A DNA stretch of 23,983 bases. Origin: Flavobacteriaceae bacterium. Its GTDB lineage: Bacteria; Bacteroidota; Bacteroidia; Flavobacteriales; Flavobacteriaceae. Of this stretch, positions 13,340 through 22,101 are shown one piece after another (positions within the stretch are counted from its first letter, which is position 1; each line of letters opens with the position of its first letter). The notes under the pieces are model-generated. The model saw nothing but the letters and a program-made list of their open reading frames with translations. It was not told the DNA's origin and ran no database searches. The DNA is taken from contig CANJDA010000013.1 of assembly GCA_947472705.1 (NCBI GenBank), positions 1-23,983 on the forward strand, written 5' to 3'. A program made the translations under genes and the position numbers.

Positions 13340-16300
13340 TGACGAATTCGTTTTAGAAATTTCTCCTTTGATAGTATCTAATTCTGTTTGTGCTTCGGTG
13401 ACAATATCAGTATAGGTACTGAAGTTTTTAATCACGCTGTCTAAAATAGAGGTGGCACTAAAGTTATCTTTCATTTGGTAATAATTTTTAGCCATAACAA
13501 TCAATCCTTTGGCACCAAAATATTTATACCCTGAATAGTCTTTGGCTAATTTTTGAACCGTTTTATTAGAGTCCTCATATTTTCCATCTTTATTTTTAAA
13601 GTAGGCATCATAATATAAAGCTTCAGCTGCTAATTCTCCTTTGGCAATGGCTAACAATTTAGCATAAGCCACCCGAGCTTTGGCTTCATCATTTACCTGA
13701 ATGGCTGCTCTGGCCACAATGATTTGCGCATCACTTTTTATTTTATCATCTGTTTTTGGATTGGCTAATACTTTATCGGCATACACAACCGCATTGGCAT
13801 AGTCTTTTTGATCATAATAGGCGCGCATCAAATTGGCTTGCGCAAAAGTCACGTTTTGTGGAAAATCAGCTTCGGTTTCCAGGCGTTGTAATACTGGAAT
13901 CGCTTTAGTATAATCATCTTTTTTCAAATGGATTTCACACAAACGCACTAACGATTGCTCAGTAAATTCATTTCTTGGTTTGTTAATTACGTTTTCATAA
14001 TTGGCCACTGCATTGCTTTCTAAACCATCAGCATAATAGGATTGTGCCAAATAGAAATTGGCTTTCAAAGCGTGAATACCATTAGGAAATTTAGACACAT
14101 AACCACTCAAACTGGAAATGGCTTGTTTGGTATTGTTTTGCAAGTATTGTTTTTCGGCGGCTTCATAAGTATCATTATCCAAATCGGCATCTGAGACCTC
14201 AACAAAATCTAACGTTCTTACCCATGATGCGTATTCATCAACCTTGCCATTATCCATATAAATTAAACGAGCCGTAGAAACAGCTTCTAATGCTTCTGGA
14301 GTTTTTGGATATTCAGCGGCTACTTTTTTGAATTTGGCAATGGCCAATTCATCTTTCTGAGCATTATAATAAACCAATCCTTGACGCAAAATAGCTTTAG
14401 AAGCAAAGGAACCATTTTTATATTCGCTCAACAACTGATCATAGGTTTTCACTGCTAGGTCAGTCTTGTTTTCGGTTACATAGGTATTTCCTAATTCAAA
14501 CAAAGCATCATCACGGTATTGCGAGGTTTTGAAGTTTTGCAAAAACTTAGTAAAGTCGTCAATCTTTTTGTCATTTCGAGAAACAAAACCATAACTCAAC
14601 GCTTTTTGGAAGGCTGCATAATCAGCATCAATGCCTTTCATTTCGATAGCTTTGTTATAAGCATCCATGGCGGGCCAGTATTTTGAAGTAACGAATCGGG
14701 AATCACCCAAACGCAAGTAGGCGTCATTCAAACGAACTTTGTCATCCTTATTCGCATCTATATAACTTTGAAAATAATTACCCGCTTGCTCATACTCTTT
14801 TTGTTTAAAATAAGTATACGCAATATTGTAATTGATGTTTTTATTCTCTGGAGTATTTTTTGCTTCAGCATAACCCACAAACTGCTTGAAACTCAAAAGC
14901 GCCTCATTAAAATTATCCAAGCCATATTCGGTTTCTCCTTTCCAGAAAGTAGCACGAGCGGTAAACTTTTCGTTTCTAGGTGTACCTATTGATTTTTTGA
15001 ACATAGCCAATGCTTCTTGATAATTACCATCAGTATACAACTCAATACCGCGGTAGAAGGTTACCTTTTGATAGGCCGGTCTGTTTTCGGATGAATTGTT
15101 TTTCTCTAATAAGGTCAAGGCATCTTTGTAATTTTTAGAGGTAATGTATGAGTTAATCAACAAGTTTTCAACCTCATTCTTGCTAGGTGAATCTGGATAT
15201 TTTGCCAAAAATGCACTTAATACATCCGGGATGGATTGGTAAGAATTTCCAATCTCATAACTCAATTTAGCATAATTTAAATTGGCATCTTCTTGAATTT
15301 TTTTATCAAATTCCATTTCAGAAGCACTCTTGAAAGCATTCAATGCTTGTTGCTTTTTATTGGTTTTGAAATAACATTCGCCCAAATGATAGTAGCCATT
15401 TTGAGCTACAAAATCGTTCCCGTCAATGATTTTATTAAACTGCAAAATAGCATTCTCATAATCTTTTTGTTGGTAGTACGTGTAACCCAATTGGTAGAAA
15501 TCAGTGTTATTCCACTTTCCTTTTTTGCCTCTATATTCTTTTAAATAAGGCAAGGCTTTGTCGTATTGTTGCAAATTGAAATAGCTTTCCCCTATGATTT
15601 TATTGAGTTCTGATTTTTCAGTACCATTGGATACAGGCATGGCTGTTATACCAGCATCAATGGCCTTTTGGAATTCGCCCAACTTAAAATGCATATCCGC
15701 TTGAAAGTAAGACAGCATATCTTTGTATTTCTCCTCGCCTGATATTTGGTCAAAATACTTATTGGCTTCTTGATAATTATCTCCTTCATAAGACATCATT
15801 CCTAAGTAATACTTAGCTTGAGAACCATATTCTTTAGAATTGGCCACTTTATTAAAATAATTAGCGGCTTCTTTTTTATTGTTGGCCGTATAAAAAACAT
15901 ACCCTTTTTGAAAAGTAAACTTTTCGGTTTGTTCATAGGTTAATGCACTTTCATCTACTTTATCAAAATACTGTAATGCCTGTGGGTATTTACCTTGATC
16001 AAAATAGTATTGTGCTACTTCAATATAAGCCTGGTTTTGTTTTGAACTCGTGGGATAATCTGCCACGAATTGTTCCATTAATTCATCGGCATTATTTTGA
16101 TTCAGATGTATGGCACAAGTGGCGGCATAATAAGCACAATCAGACTGAACATCTTGATCTTTTGTATTTTGTTTTACTCGATCAAAAAGAATTTGTGCCG
16201 ATTGGTACTGTTTGTCTTTGTATAGCAAAAGAGCATTGTCATAATCGGATAAAGGGTGTGTGTATATCACCGACTGTTGTCCCGAGACCTTTGAAATTCC

Positions 16301-16342
16301 TACTAGCATCAGTAGAAAAAATACCATTGAAACTTTGCGCAT
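13328..16342 (-). CDS. Large tetratricopeptide-repeat protein, exported
   Basis: 1004 residues with signal peptide MRKVSMVFFLLMLVGISKVSG followed by QQ, so it is probably periplasmic or surface-exposed. Almost the whole length is tandem TPR helices, e.g. ALLLYKDKQYQSAQILFDRV near the N-terminus, ALQYFDKVDESALTYEQTEKF, AIDAGITAMP, ALPYLKEYRG and many more; TPR solenoids are protein-interaction scaffolds. In layout (TPR, then TonB-like barrel) it resembles other Bacteroidota envelope scaffold genes such as those near gliding or secretion loci, but no specific partner is visible. Start ATG 16342 has a -7-like box 20 bases upstream. The C-terminus NSSIEK ends within a repeat copy. It is divergent from ftsE. 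Confidence 0.88.
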   Translation of the reverse strand: MRKVSMVFFLLMLVGISKVSGQQSVIYTHPLSDYDNALLLYKDKQYQSAQILFDRVKQNTKDQDVQSDCAYYAATCAIHLNQNNADELMEQFVADYPTSSKQNQAYIEVAQYYFDQGKYPQALQYFDKVDESALTYEQTEKFTFQKGYVFYTANNKKEAANYFNKVANSKEYGSQAKYYLGMMSYEGDNYQEANKYFDQISGEEKYKDMLSYFQADMHFKLGEFQKAIDAGITAMPVSNGTEKSELNKIIGESYFNLQQYDKALPYLKEYRGKKGKWNNTDFYQLGYTYYQQKDYENAILQFNKIIDGNDFVAQNGYYHLGECYFKTNKKQQALNAFKSASEMEFDKKIQEDANLNYAKLSYEIGNSYQSIPDVLSAFLAKYPDSPSKNEVENLLINSYITSKNYKDALTLLEKNNSSENRPAYQKVTFYRGIELYTDGNYQEALAMFKKSIGTPRNEKFTARATFWKGETEYGLDNFNEALLSFKQFVGYAEAKNTPENKNINYNIAYTYFKQKEYEQAGNYFQSYIDANKDDKVRLNDAYLRLGDSRFVTSKYWPAMDAYNKAIEMKGIDADYAAFQKALSYGFVSRNDKKIDDFTKFLQNFKTSQYRDDALFELGNTYVTENKTDLAVKTYDQLLSEYKNGSFASKAILRQGLVYYNAQKDELAIAKFKKVAAEYPKTPEALEAVSTARLIYMDNGKVDEYASWVRTLDFVEVSDADLDNDTYEAAEKQYLQNNTKQAISSLSGYVSKFPNGIHALKANFYLAQSYYADGLESNAVANYENVINKPRNEFTEQSLVRLCEIHLKKDDYTKAIPVLQRLETEADFPQNVTFAQANLMRAYYDQKDYANAVVYADKVLANPKTDDKIKSDAQIIVARAAIQVNDEAKARVAYAKLLAIAKGELAAEALYYDAYFKNKDGKYEDSNKTVQKLAKDYSGYKYFGAKGLIVMAKNYYQMKDNFSATSILDSVIKNFSTYTDIVTEAQTELDTIKGEISKTNSSIEK

Positions 16343-16362
16343 AGTTTTTCGATTTACTTTCC

Positions 16363-16370
16363 CAAAAATA
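16363..16370 (-). promoter_or_regulatory. Possible -7 box for the TPR gene
   Basis: On the minus strand TATTTTTG (16370-16363) fits TAnnTTTG and ends 20 bases before the start codon; the -33 position 21 bases upstream is TTT rather than TTG. Direct repeats of TATAGAG lie between. Confidence 0.45.
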
Positions 16371-16437
16371 TTACTCTATACTCTATAACGTAAAAACTGT
16401 TCTTTTTATTATAAACATTGTTGTAAACAATTTTTTA

Positions 16438-16566
16438 AGAGACGAAGAGATGAGAGACGAAGAGATGAGAGACGAAGAGATGAGAGATGAGAGATGAGAG
16501 ATGAGAGATGAGAGATGGAGAGATGAGAGATGGAGAGATGAGAGATGAGAGATGAGAGATGAGAGA
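16438..16566. repeat. Second purine-rich tandem array (15-bp and 7-bp units)
   Basis: It starts with about three GAGACGAAGAGATGA units, then collapses into 7-bp GAGATGA units with occasional extra GG. It occupies the gap between the divergent TPR and ftsE genes. Confidence 0.9.
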
Positions 16567-16584
16567 CCTGGCGATTTATTCCAA

Positions 16585-16620
16585 TGTCTATTATCTATTT
16601 GTCTATCATCTAATGTCTAA
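16585..16620. repeat. Pyrimidine-rich partner of the second purine array
   Basis: TGTCTATTATCTATTTGTCTATCATC followed by TAATGTC. It has the same words and the same order (purine array, short spacer, pyrimidine array) as the locus at 10918-11150. Confidence 0.75.
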
Positions 16621-16637
16621 ATGCACATTATCTTTTT

Positions 16638-16669
16638 TTGGAAATTGGAATTTATATTTACTATTTTTA
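16638..16669 (+). promoter_or_regulatory. Candidate promoter for ftsE
   Basis: TTG (16638-16640), 21 bases, then TATTTTTA (16662-16669), one change from TAnnTTTG. The box ends 19 bases before the ftsE start codon, the same distance as in other promoters in this window. Confidence 0.45.
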
Positions 16670-16688
16670 CAACATAAACCCAATACAC

Positions 16689-17372
16689 ATGTCACAAACA
16701 GTTTTATCATTAAAAAACGTTACGATTTATCAAGAAAATAAAGTGATTTTATCACAGGTAAATTTAGAAGTACAAAAGGGTGAATTCCTTTATATTATTG
16801 GTAAAACCGGAACGGGAAAGAGTAGTTTTATGAAAACGCTTTATGCTGATTTACCGCTAACCGAAGGGCAAGGAACTATAGTGGGATATGACTTGGCGAA
16901 TTTAAAAGAAAATGACATTCCGTTTTTGAGAAGAAAGCTAGGTATTGTTTTTCAGGATTTCCTTTTATTACCTGATAGAAGCGTAAATGAAAATATGTTG
17001 TTTGTTTTGAAAGCTACTGGCTGGACTGATTTAGCTTCAATGCAAAATAAAATTAATGAAGTGTTGGAGAAAGTAGGGTTAAAAGGTATTTCCAATAAAT
17101 TGCCTCACCAACTTTCGGGAGGAGAGCAACAAAGAGTAGCCATTGCGCGAGCCTTATTAAATGACCCCGAATTGATTTTGGCCGATGAACCTACAGGAAA
17201 CCTTGACCCACAAACCAGTGCTGAAGTATTAGCCGTATTGAAAAAAATCAATGAAAATGGCAAAACGGTGATTATGGCCACTCATGATTATGCAGTGATT
17301 ATGAAATTCCCAGCCAAAACATTGAAATGTGAAGACAATACTATTTTTGAAGTAGTTCAGAAAACGGTTTAA
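16689..17372 (+). CDS. ftsE: Cell-division ABC transporter ATP-binding protein FtsE
   Basis: A 227-residue ABC ATPase: Walker A GKTGTGKSS (38-46), Q-loop in VFQDFLLLPDRSV, signature LSGGEQQR, Walker B LILADEP, and the switch His in MATHD. The short single-domain length, the FLLLPDRSVNENM block and the SGGEQQRVAIARALLNDPELILADEPTGNLDP run are typical of FtsE, which with the membrane protein FtsX controls peptidoglycan hydrolysis at the septum. No ftsX is in the window; in many Bacteroidota the two are apart. The start was set at ATG 16689; the open frame upstream reads through AT-rich, promoter-like sequence. Its stop codon overlaps the convergent glycosyltransferase gene by four bases. LolD-type function is an alternative, less likely. 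Confidence 0.85.
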   Translation: MSQTVLSLKNVTIYQENKVILSQVNLEVQKGEFLYIIGKTGTGKSSFMKTLYADLPLTEGQGTIVGYDLANLKENDIPFLRRKLGIVFQDFLLLPDRSVNENMLFVLKATGWTDLASMQNKINEVLEKVGLKGISNKLPHQLSGGEQQRVAIARALLNDPELILADEPTGNLDPQTSAEVLAVLKKINENGKTVIMATHDYAVIMKFPAKTLKCEDNTIFEVVQKTV

Positions 17373-18493
17373 CCTTTATCGGCTTCTATAATGGAAGCTA
17401 AAACTTGCGCATTCTTTTGGTCATCTAAAACCTGAGACAAAATTTCTTTTCGATTAAGATTGTCAAGATAAGGGCGACTTTTTAATTCATTTATCTTAGT
17501 GATAAATTCGCCTTCAGAAGATGCCATTTCGCATAATTGAAGGATGTTTTTATCGTCAACCATGTTTTCATTTATTAAACAAAAACGGCTTTTGAACAAT
17601 GAATTTATAAGCTTCAACTTGGTTCCTGATTGCTGAAATGACAATAAAACATTGATGTGAGCGTTTTCTAACAAGGTATCCAAATGCGACTCACTATCGA
17701 TAATTACAAATTCAATATTAGTAAAATTTTTAATTTGTGACGTTACAAAATCCTTTCCGTTTGATGAAGCAATAATTAATTTATAGTTGGGGATTTTTTG
17801 AAATATCTTAATCAAAAATCGCACGGCTCTTTTATTATCTGGCAATCGCAAATCACCATGATACAAAGCATAATCACCCTGTTCTGAAATTTGCATTACC
17901 TTTTTATTTCCGTTAAAAACTGGCACATATGTAACCGAATCTGACCACGATTTTACCACTTCTTTTTCATGTACAGAAAGTGTAAAAACATGATTAAAAT
18001 GATGCAACTGTTTTTCATATTCTTTGTACTTTCTTACTTCCAAATAATACATTATTTTTTTTATCCATTGGGTTTCACTTTGAAACATTCCTGAATAAAA
18101 TTTGGATTCAAGGTTATGCAATCGCAAATACTTTTTTCCTTGTAACTTAGCTTTGTGCAACACCATAGTAGATTGCAGCCCTTCAAACAAAATAGGAGCA
18201 TCTATCGCTTCAATATTATGAATTAATGATTTATGAAAACGGGATATAATACCAAAAGGGATATTTGAAAAAAGGAAAAGTGGGTTTCTGTTTTTTTTGT
18301 ACAAATAGACTTTTTCTGTAATTGCTTTAAGTTCATCAGACACTACATTTCGTTCATCATAAAAGCAATGGAAATGGGTGGCATAACCCAAATCATGAAG
18401 GCTTTTTAGTTTGTAAAAAACATCAATCACTCCACCATAATTGGCTGGGAATGGGTTGTCAAAACTAATGATGTGAAGCGGTTTATTAAGCAT
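17369..18493 (-). CDS. GT4-like glycosyltransferase, divergent
   Basis: 374 residues with two Rossmann-like halves: an N-terminal YGGVIDVFYKLKSLHDLGY glycine loop and a C-terminal half with YALYHGDLRLPDNKRAVRFLI and later LSFQQSGTKLKLINSLF. This is the GT-B layout of families 1/4, but the usual E-x7-E loop of the nucleotide-sugar site is replaced by QQSGTKLKL, so catalytic standing is uncertain. Found at the edge of a polysaccharide gene region, it probably belongs to surface-glycan assembly. Start ATG 18493 was chosen over an in-frame codon seven residues earlier because the homologous core starts at KPLHIISFD. The gene is divergent from the FkbM-type gene. Confidence 0.75.
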   Translation of the reverse strand: MLNKPLHIISFDNPFPANYGGVIDVFYKLKSLHDLGYATHFHCFYDERNVVSDELKAITEKVYLYKKNRNPLFLFSNIPFGIISRFHKSLIHNIEAIDAPILFEGLQSTMVLHKAKLQGKKYLRLHNLESKFYSGMFQSETQWIKKIMYYLEVRKYKEYEKQLHHFNHVFTLSVHEKEVVKSWSDSVTYVPVFNGNKKVMQISEQGDYALYHGDLRLPDNKRAVRFLIKIFQKIPNYKLIIASSNGKDFVTSQIKNFTNIEFVIIDSESHLDTLLENAHINVLLSFQQSGTKLKLINSLFKSRFCLINENMVDDKNILQLCEMASSEGEFITKINELKSRPYLDNLNRKEILSQVLDDQKNAQVLASIIEADKG

Positions 18494-18502
18494 AATGGTG
18501 AA

Positions 18503-18510
18503 CAAAAATA
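18503..18510 (-). promoter_or_regulatory. Possible -7 box for the divergent glycosyltransferase
   Basis: Minus-strand TATTTTTG (18510-18503), only nine bases before the start codon; no TTG at -33. If used, the mRNA leader would be nearly absent. Confidence 0.3.
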
Positions 18511-18518
18511 ACATTATT

Positions 18519-18549
18519 TTGAAGTTATCTCGAAATTAAATTACTTTTG
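18519..18549 (+). promoter_or_regulatory. Promoter for the FkbM-type gene
   Basis: TTG (18519-18521), exactly 20 bases, then TACTTTTG (18542-18549), a full TAnnTTTG match, ending 17 bases before ATG 18567. This is the best match to the Bacteroidota consensus in the window. Confidence 0.7.
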
Positions 18550-18566
18550 AAATAAATAAACCCACG

Positions 18567-19430
18567 ATGCTTAAAAAATCAACTATACTTTTTCTAAAAA
18601 AATATTTTTATAAACTTAAGCTTAGTTCTCAACTATCTGCCTCTACCCAAATTCAGCAGGTTCAATTGACCCATTACTACAAAGAATGCCAACGAAATAA
18701 TACGTTACCAAAATTCAACGAAACCGGGTTTAAAGTATTTTCACAATTTGAGGAAGACGGCAAACTCCTTTATATTTTTTCTATTCTTGGCATGGGAAAC
18801 AAAACCTTTGTTGATTTGGGTTCCAATGATGGTGTGAATAGTAATTGTGCCAATTTAGCGGTCCATTTTTTTTGGAAAGGTTTATTTGTTGATGGCGACA
18901 AAAGATTAATTGAAATTGGGAAACGGTTTTATAAAAAAACACCTGATGCTTGGAGTTATAAACCTAAATTTTTAAATGCTTTTATAACCAAAGACAATAT
19001 TAATTCTCTTCTAAAAAACAATGGTTTTGAGGGCGAAATAGAATTTCTTTCCATAGATATTGACGGCAATGATTACTGGATATGGGAGGCTTTAGAAGTC
19101 ATACTGCCTAAAGTAGTCATCATCGAATGTCAGGTTGTTTTTGGATTACAAAATCTTGTAGTACCTTATCAAAAAGATTTTAAAGGTGATGTAGAAAATA
19201 ACAATTACTATGGAGCCTCTGGTTTGGCATTGCAAAAATTAGGAAAAAAGAAAGGGTATCGATTGATAGGTGCCAATGAATATGGCAATAATTTATTTTT
19301 TATAAAAAACGGATTGGCTGAGAAAGAACTTCCAGAAATTACTATTGAAGAAACTTTAGGTCATTCTTTTGCAACAGAAAAATTTAAACTTTTCGAAACC
19401 ATTAAACACAATTCCTTTATAGAAGCTTAG
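18567..19430 (+). CDS. FkbM-like SAM-dependent methyltransferase
   Basis: 287 residues. Residues 80-110 hold the SAM-binding motif I (TFVDLGSNDGVNSNCANLA) and the acidic end of strand 2 (GLFVDGD); FLSIDIDGNDYWIWEAL (160-176) is the FkbM-type motif after strand 4. No signal peptide; the basic, hydrophobic N-terminus (MLKKSTILFLKKYF) may touch the membrane. FkbM-family enzymes O-methylate sugars and other hydroxyls, and in polysaccharide loci they usually methylate glycan units, the role inferred here. It has its own strong promoter, is the only plus-strand gene inside the glycan block until 23667, and its stop is one base from the convergent glycosyltransferase stop. Confidence 0.8.
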   Translation: MLKKSTILFLKKYFYKLKLSSQLSASTQIQQVQLTHYYKECQRNNTLPKFNETGFKVFSQFEEDGKLLYIFSILGMGNKTFVDLGSNDGVNSNCANLAVHFFWKGLFVDGDKRLIEIGKRFYKKTPDAWSYKPKFLNAFITKDNINSLLKNNGFEGEIEFLSIDIDGNDYWIWEALEVILPKVVIIECQVVFGLQNLVVPYQKDFKGDVENNNYYGASGLALQKLGKKKGYRLIGANEYGNNLFFIKNGLAEKELPEITIEETLGHSFATEKFKLFETIKHNSFIEA

Positions 19431-19431
19431 C

Positions 19432-20529
19432 TCATTTCTTGTATTTCAAAAAGAATTCATGCCATTGATTCATTATAATATCTAATGAATATTTGGTTCT
19501 TATTTCCTTAGCCTTCTCCCCTATTTTAAGCCTTAACTCTTGACTATCCATTAGGCTTATTAACTGATTGGCGTAAGCTTTGATGTTATCATCATCAATT
19601 AGAAAACCATTTTCATTGTCTTTAATTAAAGTTCTTGGACCTACAGGACAATCAAAAGCCACAACAGGTAATCCGCAACTCATGGCTTCTAAAAGTACCA
19701 TTGGAAAAGCTTCAGATCTAGATGCCATGGCATAAATAGAAGATTGAAGATATTTTTCTTCTATATTTTTAACAGGAGATAAAAAATAAACCGCATGCTG
19801 TATATTTAACTTTTGGGCTAAACTCTCGAGTGCTAAATCATTTTCAGTTTTCCCATAAATTTCCAATACCCAATCAGGATGTTTTACTAAAACCAAAGAC
19901 CAAATTTGCAACAAACGATCTAATCCTTTTTCATAGGAATATCGAGTGGCTACGATTACTTTTTTTGCCTCTAAAGCTGCCGAAATAGTGTTGTTTAACC
20001 ATATTGGATTTGGAATTACAGTTCCTTTCTTAGCATTCCATTCTGACAATGCCTCATTGGAAAGAACCACAAAAGCATCAAATTTTTTAATACTGTAATT
20101 TCTGAAGAAATATTTAAAATGATGCGTGATTTGGTTAAACCAATTTGTTTTGTATTCAACAGGTTCATTGAATTTAGAAGCATGTGCTTCGAAAATAACT
20201 GGCTTAGGTGTTTTAATAATAAAAGGAAAAAAGAAAGCTTTCCATCCAAAATCGCAAAGCACCACGACTTCTGGATTTATGGTTTTAATCGACCTTTCTA
20301 TTTGCTTTTTATATTGCCGAAGAAAAGAAAACGGGTTTCCTTTTAAAGTTATATCGTGTAAATGTAATTTAGGATTATACTTGTAAAAAGTATTAGCATA
20401 ACCCTCATTTTGTGTTACTATGTGTATTTCATAATCAAAATGCTCTACAATATAATTGGTTTTGATTGAAAGTACTCGAGCAACACCGCCTTCATTATTT
20501 ATTTTAGGGGTTATGTAAAGAATTTTCAT
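19432..20529 (-). CDS. GT4 family glycosyltransferase
   Basis: 365 residues, GT-B fold: N-terminal NNEGGVARVLSIKTNYIV glycine loop, middle PNPIW and ATRYSYEKGLDRLLQIW (start of the donor half, with the usual Arg and Lys), and the donor loop SEAFPMVLLEAMSCGLPVVAFDCPVGPRTLI containing the E-x7-E pair. It probably transfers an activated sugar in O-antigen or capsule assembly; retaining stereochemistry is expected for GT4. The DCPxGPR ending is typical of N-acetylgalactosamine-type transferases such as those of amylovoran loci, but the sugar is not certain. Its start overlaps the stop of the FdtA-like gene by four bases, so both are co-transcribed. Confidence 0.88.
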   Translation of the reverse strand: MKILYITPKINNEGGVARVLSIKTNYIVEHFDYEIHIVTQNEGYANTFYKYNPKLHLHDITLKGNPFSFLRQYKKQIERSIKTINPEVVVLCDFGWKAFFFPFIIKTPKPVIFEAHASKFNEPVEYKTNWFNQITHHFKYFFRNYSIKKFDAFVVLSNEALSEWNAKKGTVIPNPIWLNNTISAALEAKKVIVATRYSYEKGLDRLLQIWSLVLVKHPDWVLEIYGKTENDLALESLAQKLNIQHAVYFLSPVKNIEEKYLQSSIYAMASRSEAFPMVLLEAMSCGLPVVAFDCPVGPRTLIKDNENGFLIDDDNIKAYANQLISLMDSQELRLKIGEKAKEIRTKYSLDIIMNQWHEFFLKYKK

Positions 20530-20912
20530 TTTTTAGAAGCTAAAAAATCGTCATAATCTCTGATGTAATCTTCTTCTTCAAAAACATCGGAAGCCAATAC
20601 TAAACAAACAGCTCCTGATGAAAAATTTTGCAGTTCACGCCAGATACCCGTTTCAATTAACAAGCCAACATTGGGTTTGTTTAATAAAAATGAGGTTCTT
20701 TCTTTGCCGTCATCTAAAACTACTTCAAAGCTTCCGCTTAGTGGGATTAAAAATTCCTGTTGATTAATATGGGAATGACCACCACGGAAGGAAGTAGATG
20801 GCACATCAAAAAGATAATAAACACGCTTAAATTCAAAAGGAATAGTATCTTTTTGTATAAACGCTAAATTCCCTTTTATATCTTCGACAACGGGTATGTG
20901 AATTAATTGCAT
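20526..20912 (-). CDS. FdtA/QdtA-type sugar 3,4-ketoisomerase (WxcM-like cupin)
   Basis: 128 residues, a cupin: KRVYYLFDVPSTSFRGGHSHINQQEFLIPLSGSFEVVLDDG (about 28-69) contains the GGHSH..QQ metal or substrate-site block, and GIWRELQNFSSGAVCLVLASDVFEEEDYIRDYDDFL closes it. The family isomerises dTDP-4-oxo-6-deoxyglucose to the 3-oxo sugar on the route to dTDP-Fuc3NAc or Qui3NAc. The usual partners, an aminotransferase (FdtB) and an acetyltransferase (FdtC), are not in this window, so it may be encoded apart from them or have another substrate. It is coupled by a four-base overlap to the glycosyltransferase after it; 94 bases with no clear terminator separate it from the gene upstream. Confidence 0.85.
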   Translation of the reverse strand: MQLIHIPVVEDIKGNLAFIQKDTIPFEFKRVYYLFDVPSTSFRGGHSHINQQEFLIPLSGSFEVVLDDGKERTSFLLNKPNVGLLIETGIWRELQNFSSGAVCLVLASDVFEEEDYIRDYDDFLASKK

Positions 20913-21006
20913 AAATATTTATAACTTTTTACTTTGTAAAAATAGTATAATAATTAATAGTTGTCACTATAACAAAGCTGTTCTTAATTGTTTAAAGAAA
21001 ATGTAT

Positions 21007-22098
21007 TTATTCAATCTTCAACAAGTCCAACCATTGTTTTCCAATAGTTTCTAATAAAAAAGGAGAACAGCTTTCTAAAGTATTTCTTTTACATGAAGTA
21101 TAAAAATCATCCTCTTCAATCATTTTATTCATGGCAGAAATGAGTTCTTGCCAATTTTGATTTTCTACCAAAATACCATTTCCCCTATTTAGTATTTCTC
21201 TAGGTCCTGATGGGCAATCAAAAGCTACTACTGGTGTTTGGCAAGCCAATGCTTCTAAAATAACATTTGGCAAACCCTCATTTTGACTTGACAATACTAA
21301 AAAATTAGCTTTACTAAGGTATTTAAAAGGATTATCCTGATAGCCCAACAAATGAATTTTATCTTGGAAATTCGTTTCAAAAATTATTTTATTTAGTTTA
21401 GACACATCACCTTCTCCCAAAATTACTAAGTGTATATTTTGCTGAGGCAAATTGGATTTTGCATAATTTTTAATCAATAAATCAAATTGTTTGATTGGAT
21501 TTTCAAATTGACCTATAGCAATGATAAACTGATATTTTAAATCAATTGCTTCGTTCTTTTTTGTTTCAATCTCGAGGATATCTATTGGATTGAAAATGGT
21601 AACTACATTTTTTAATTTGTGTTGAATCTCTATTTGCTCTTTTATTTGATTGGTAACGGCAACATTGGCATAACTTGAATTGTACATTAACCTTGTCAGC
21701 CATGATGCATCGGGCATATAATGATTAATCAAATAACTGTGAATAGTAAAAATAGTGGTCGCATTGTAAATCAATTTTGCTAAAATAAGCTCTTGTAAAG
21801 GCTTGGTTCTGAATCTAAAATCAATGATAAAATCAAATTTATTTTGTTTCAAGTACCTTCTTAAAACCACCATCCTTCTGAACTTGTTCAGTATATCATT
21901 CTTTTGATTTTTATGCAATCCTAGATTAATCAATTTACCAGCAAAAGGATAAGAAACCTCATCAATCACAATAAGATTATGGACTTCAATACCGTGGTTT
22001 TCAAAAAATACCGAAAGTCTTGCCATGACTCTATCACTACCTCCACCACTAAGTCGATAGCCAATTAATGCTATTTTTATTGTTTTCGCTTTTACCAT
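21007..22098 (-). CDS. GT4 family glycosyltransferase
   Basis: 363 residues, GT-B fold: N-terminal KIALIGYRLSGGGSDRVMARLS, a connecting NPIDI, donor half starting FIIAIGQFENPIKQFDLLI, VILGEGD, and the donor loop NEGLPNVILEALACQTPVVAFDCPSGPREIL with E-x7-E. The central RRMVVLRRYLKQNKFD helix is basic and may help membrane attachment. It shares the DCPxGPR ending with the transferase at 19432. It lies three bases after the membrane-protein gene and is most likely in the same transcript; the target glycan cannot be told. Confidence 0.88.
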   Translation of the reverse strand: MVKAKTIKIALIGYRLSGGGSDRVMARLSVFFENHGIEVHNLIVIDEVSYPFAGKLINLGLHKNQKNDILNKFRRMVVLRRYLKQNKFDFIIDFRFRTKPLQELILAKLIYNATTIFTIHSYLINHYMPDASWLTRLMYNSSYANVAVTNQIKEQIEIQHKLKNVVTIFNPIDILEIETKKNEAIDLKYQFIIAIGQFENPIKQFDLLIKNYAKSNLPQQNIHLVILGEGDVSKLNKIIFETNFQDKIHLLGYQDNPFKYLSKANFLVLSSQNEGLPNVILEALACQTPVVAFDCPSGPREILNRGNGILVENQNWQELISAMNKMIEEDDFYTSCKRNTLESCSPFLLETIGKQWLDLLKIE

Positions 22099-22101
22099 AC
22101 T

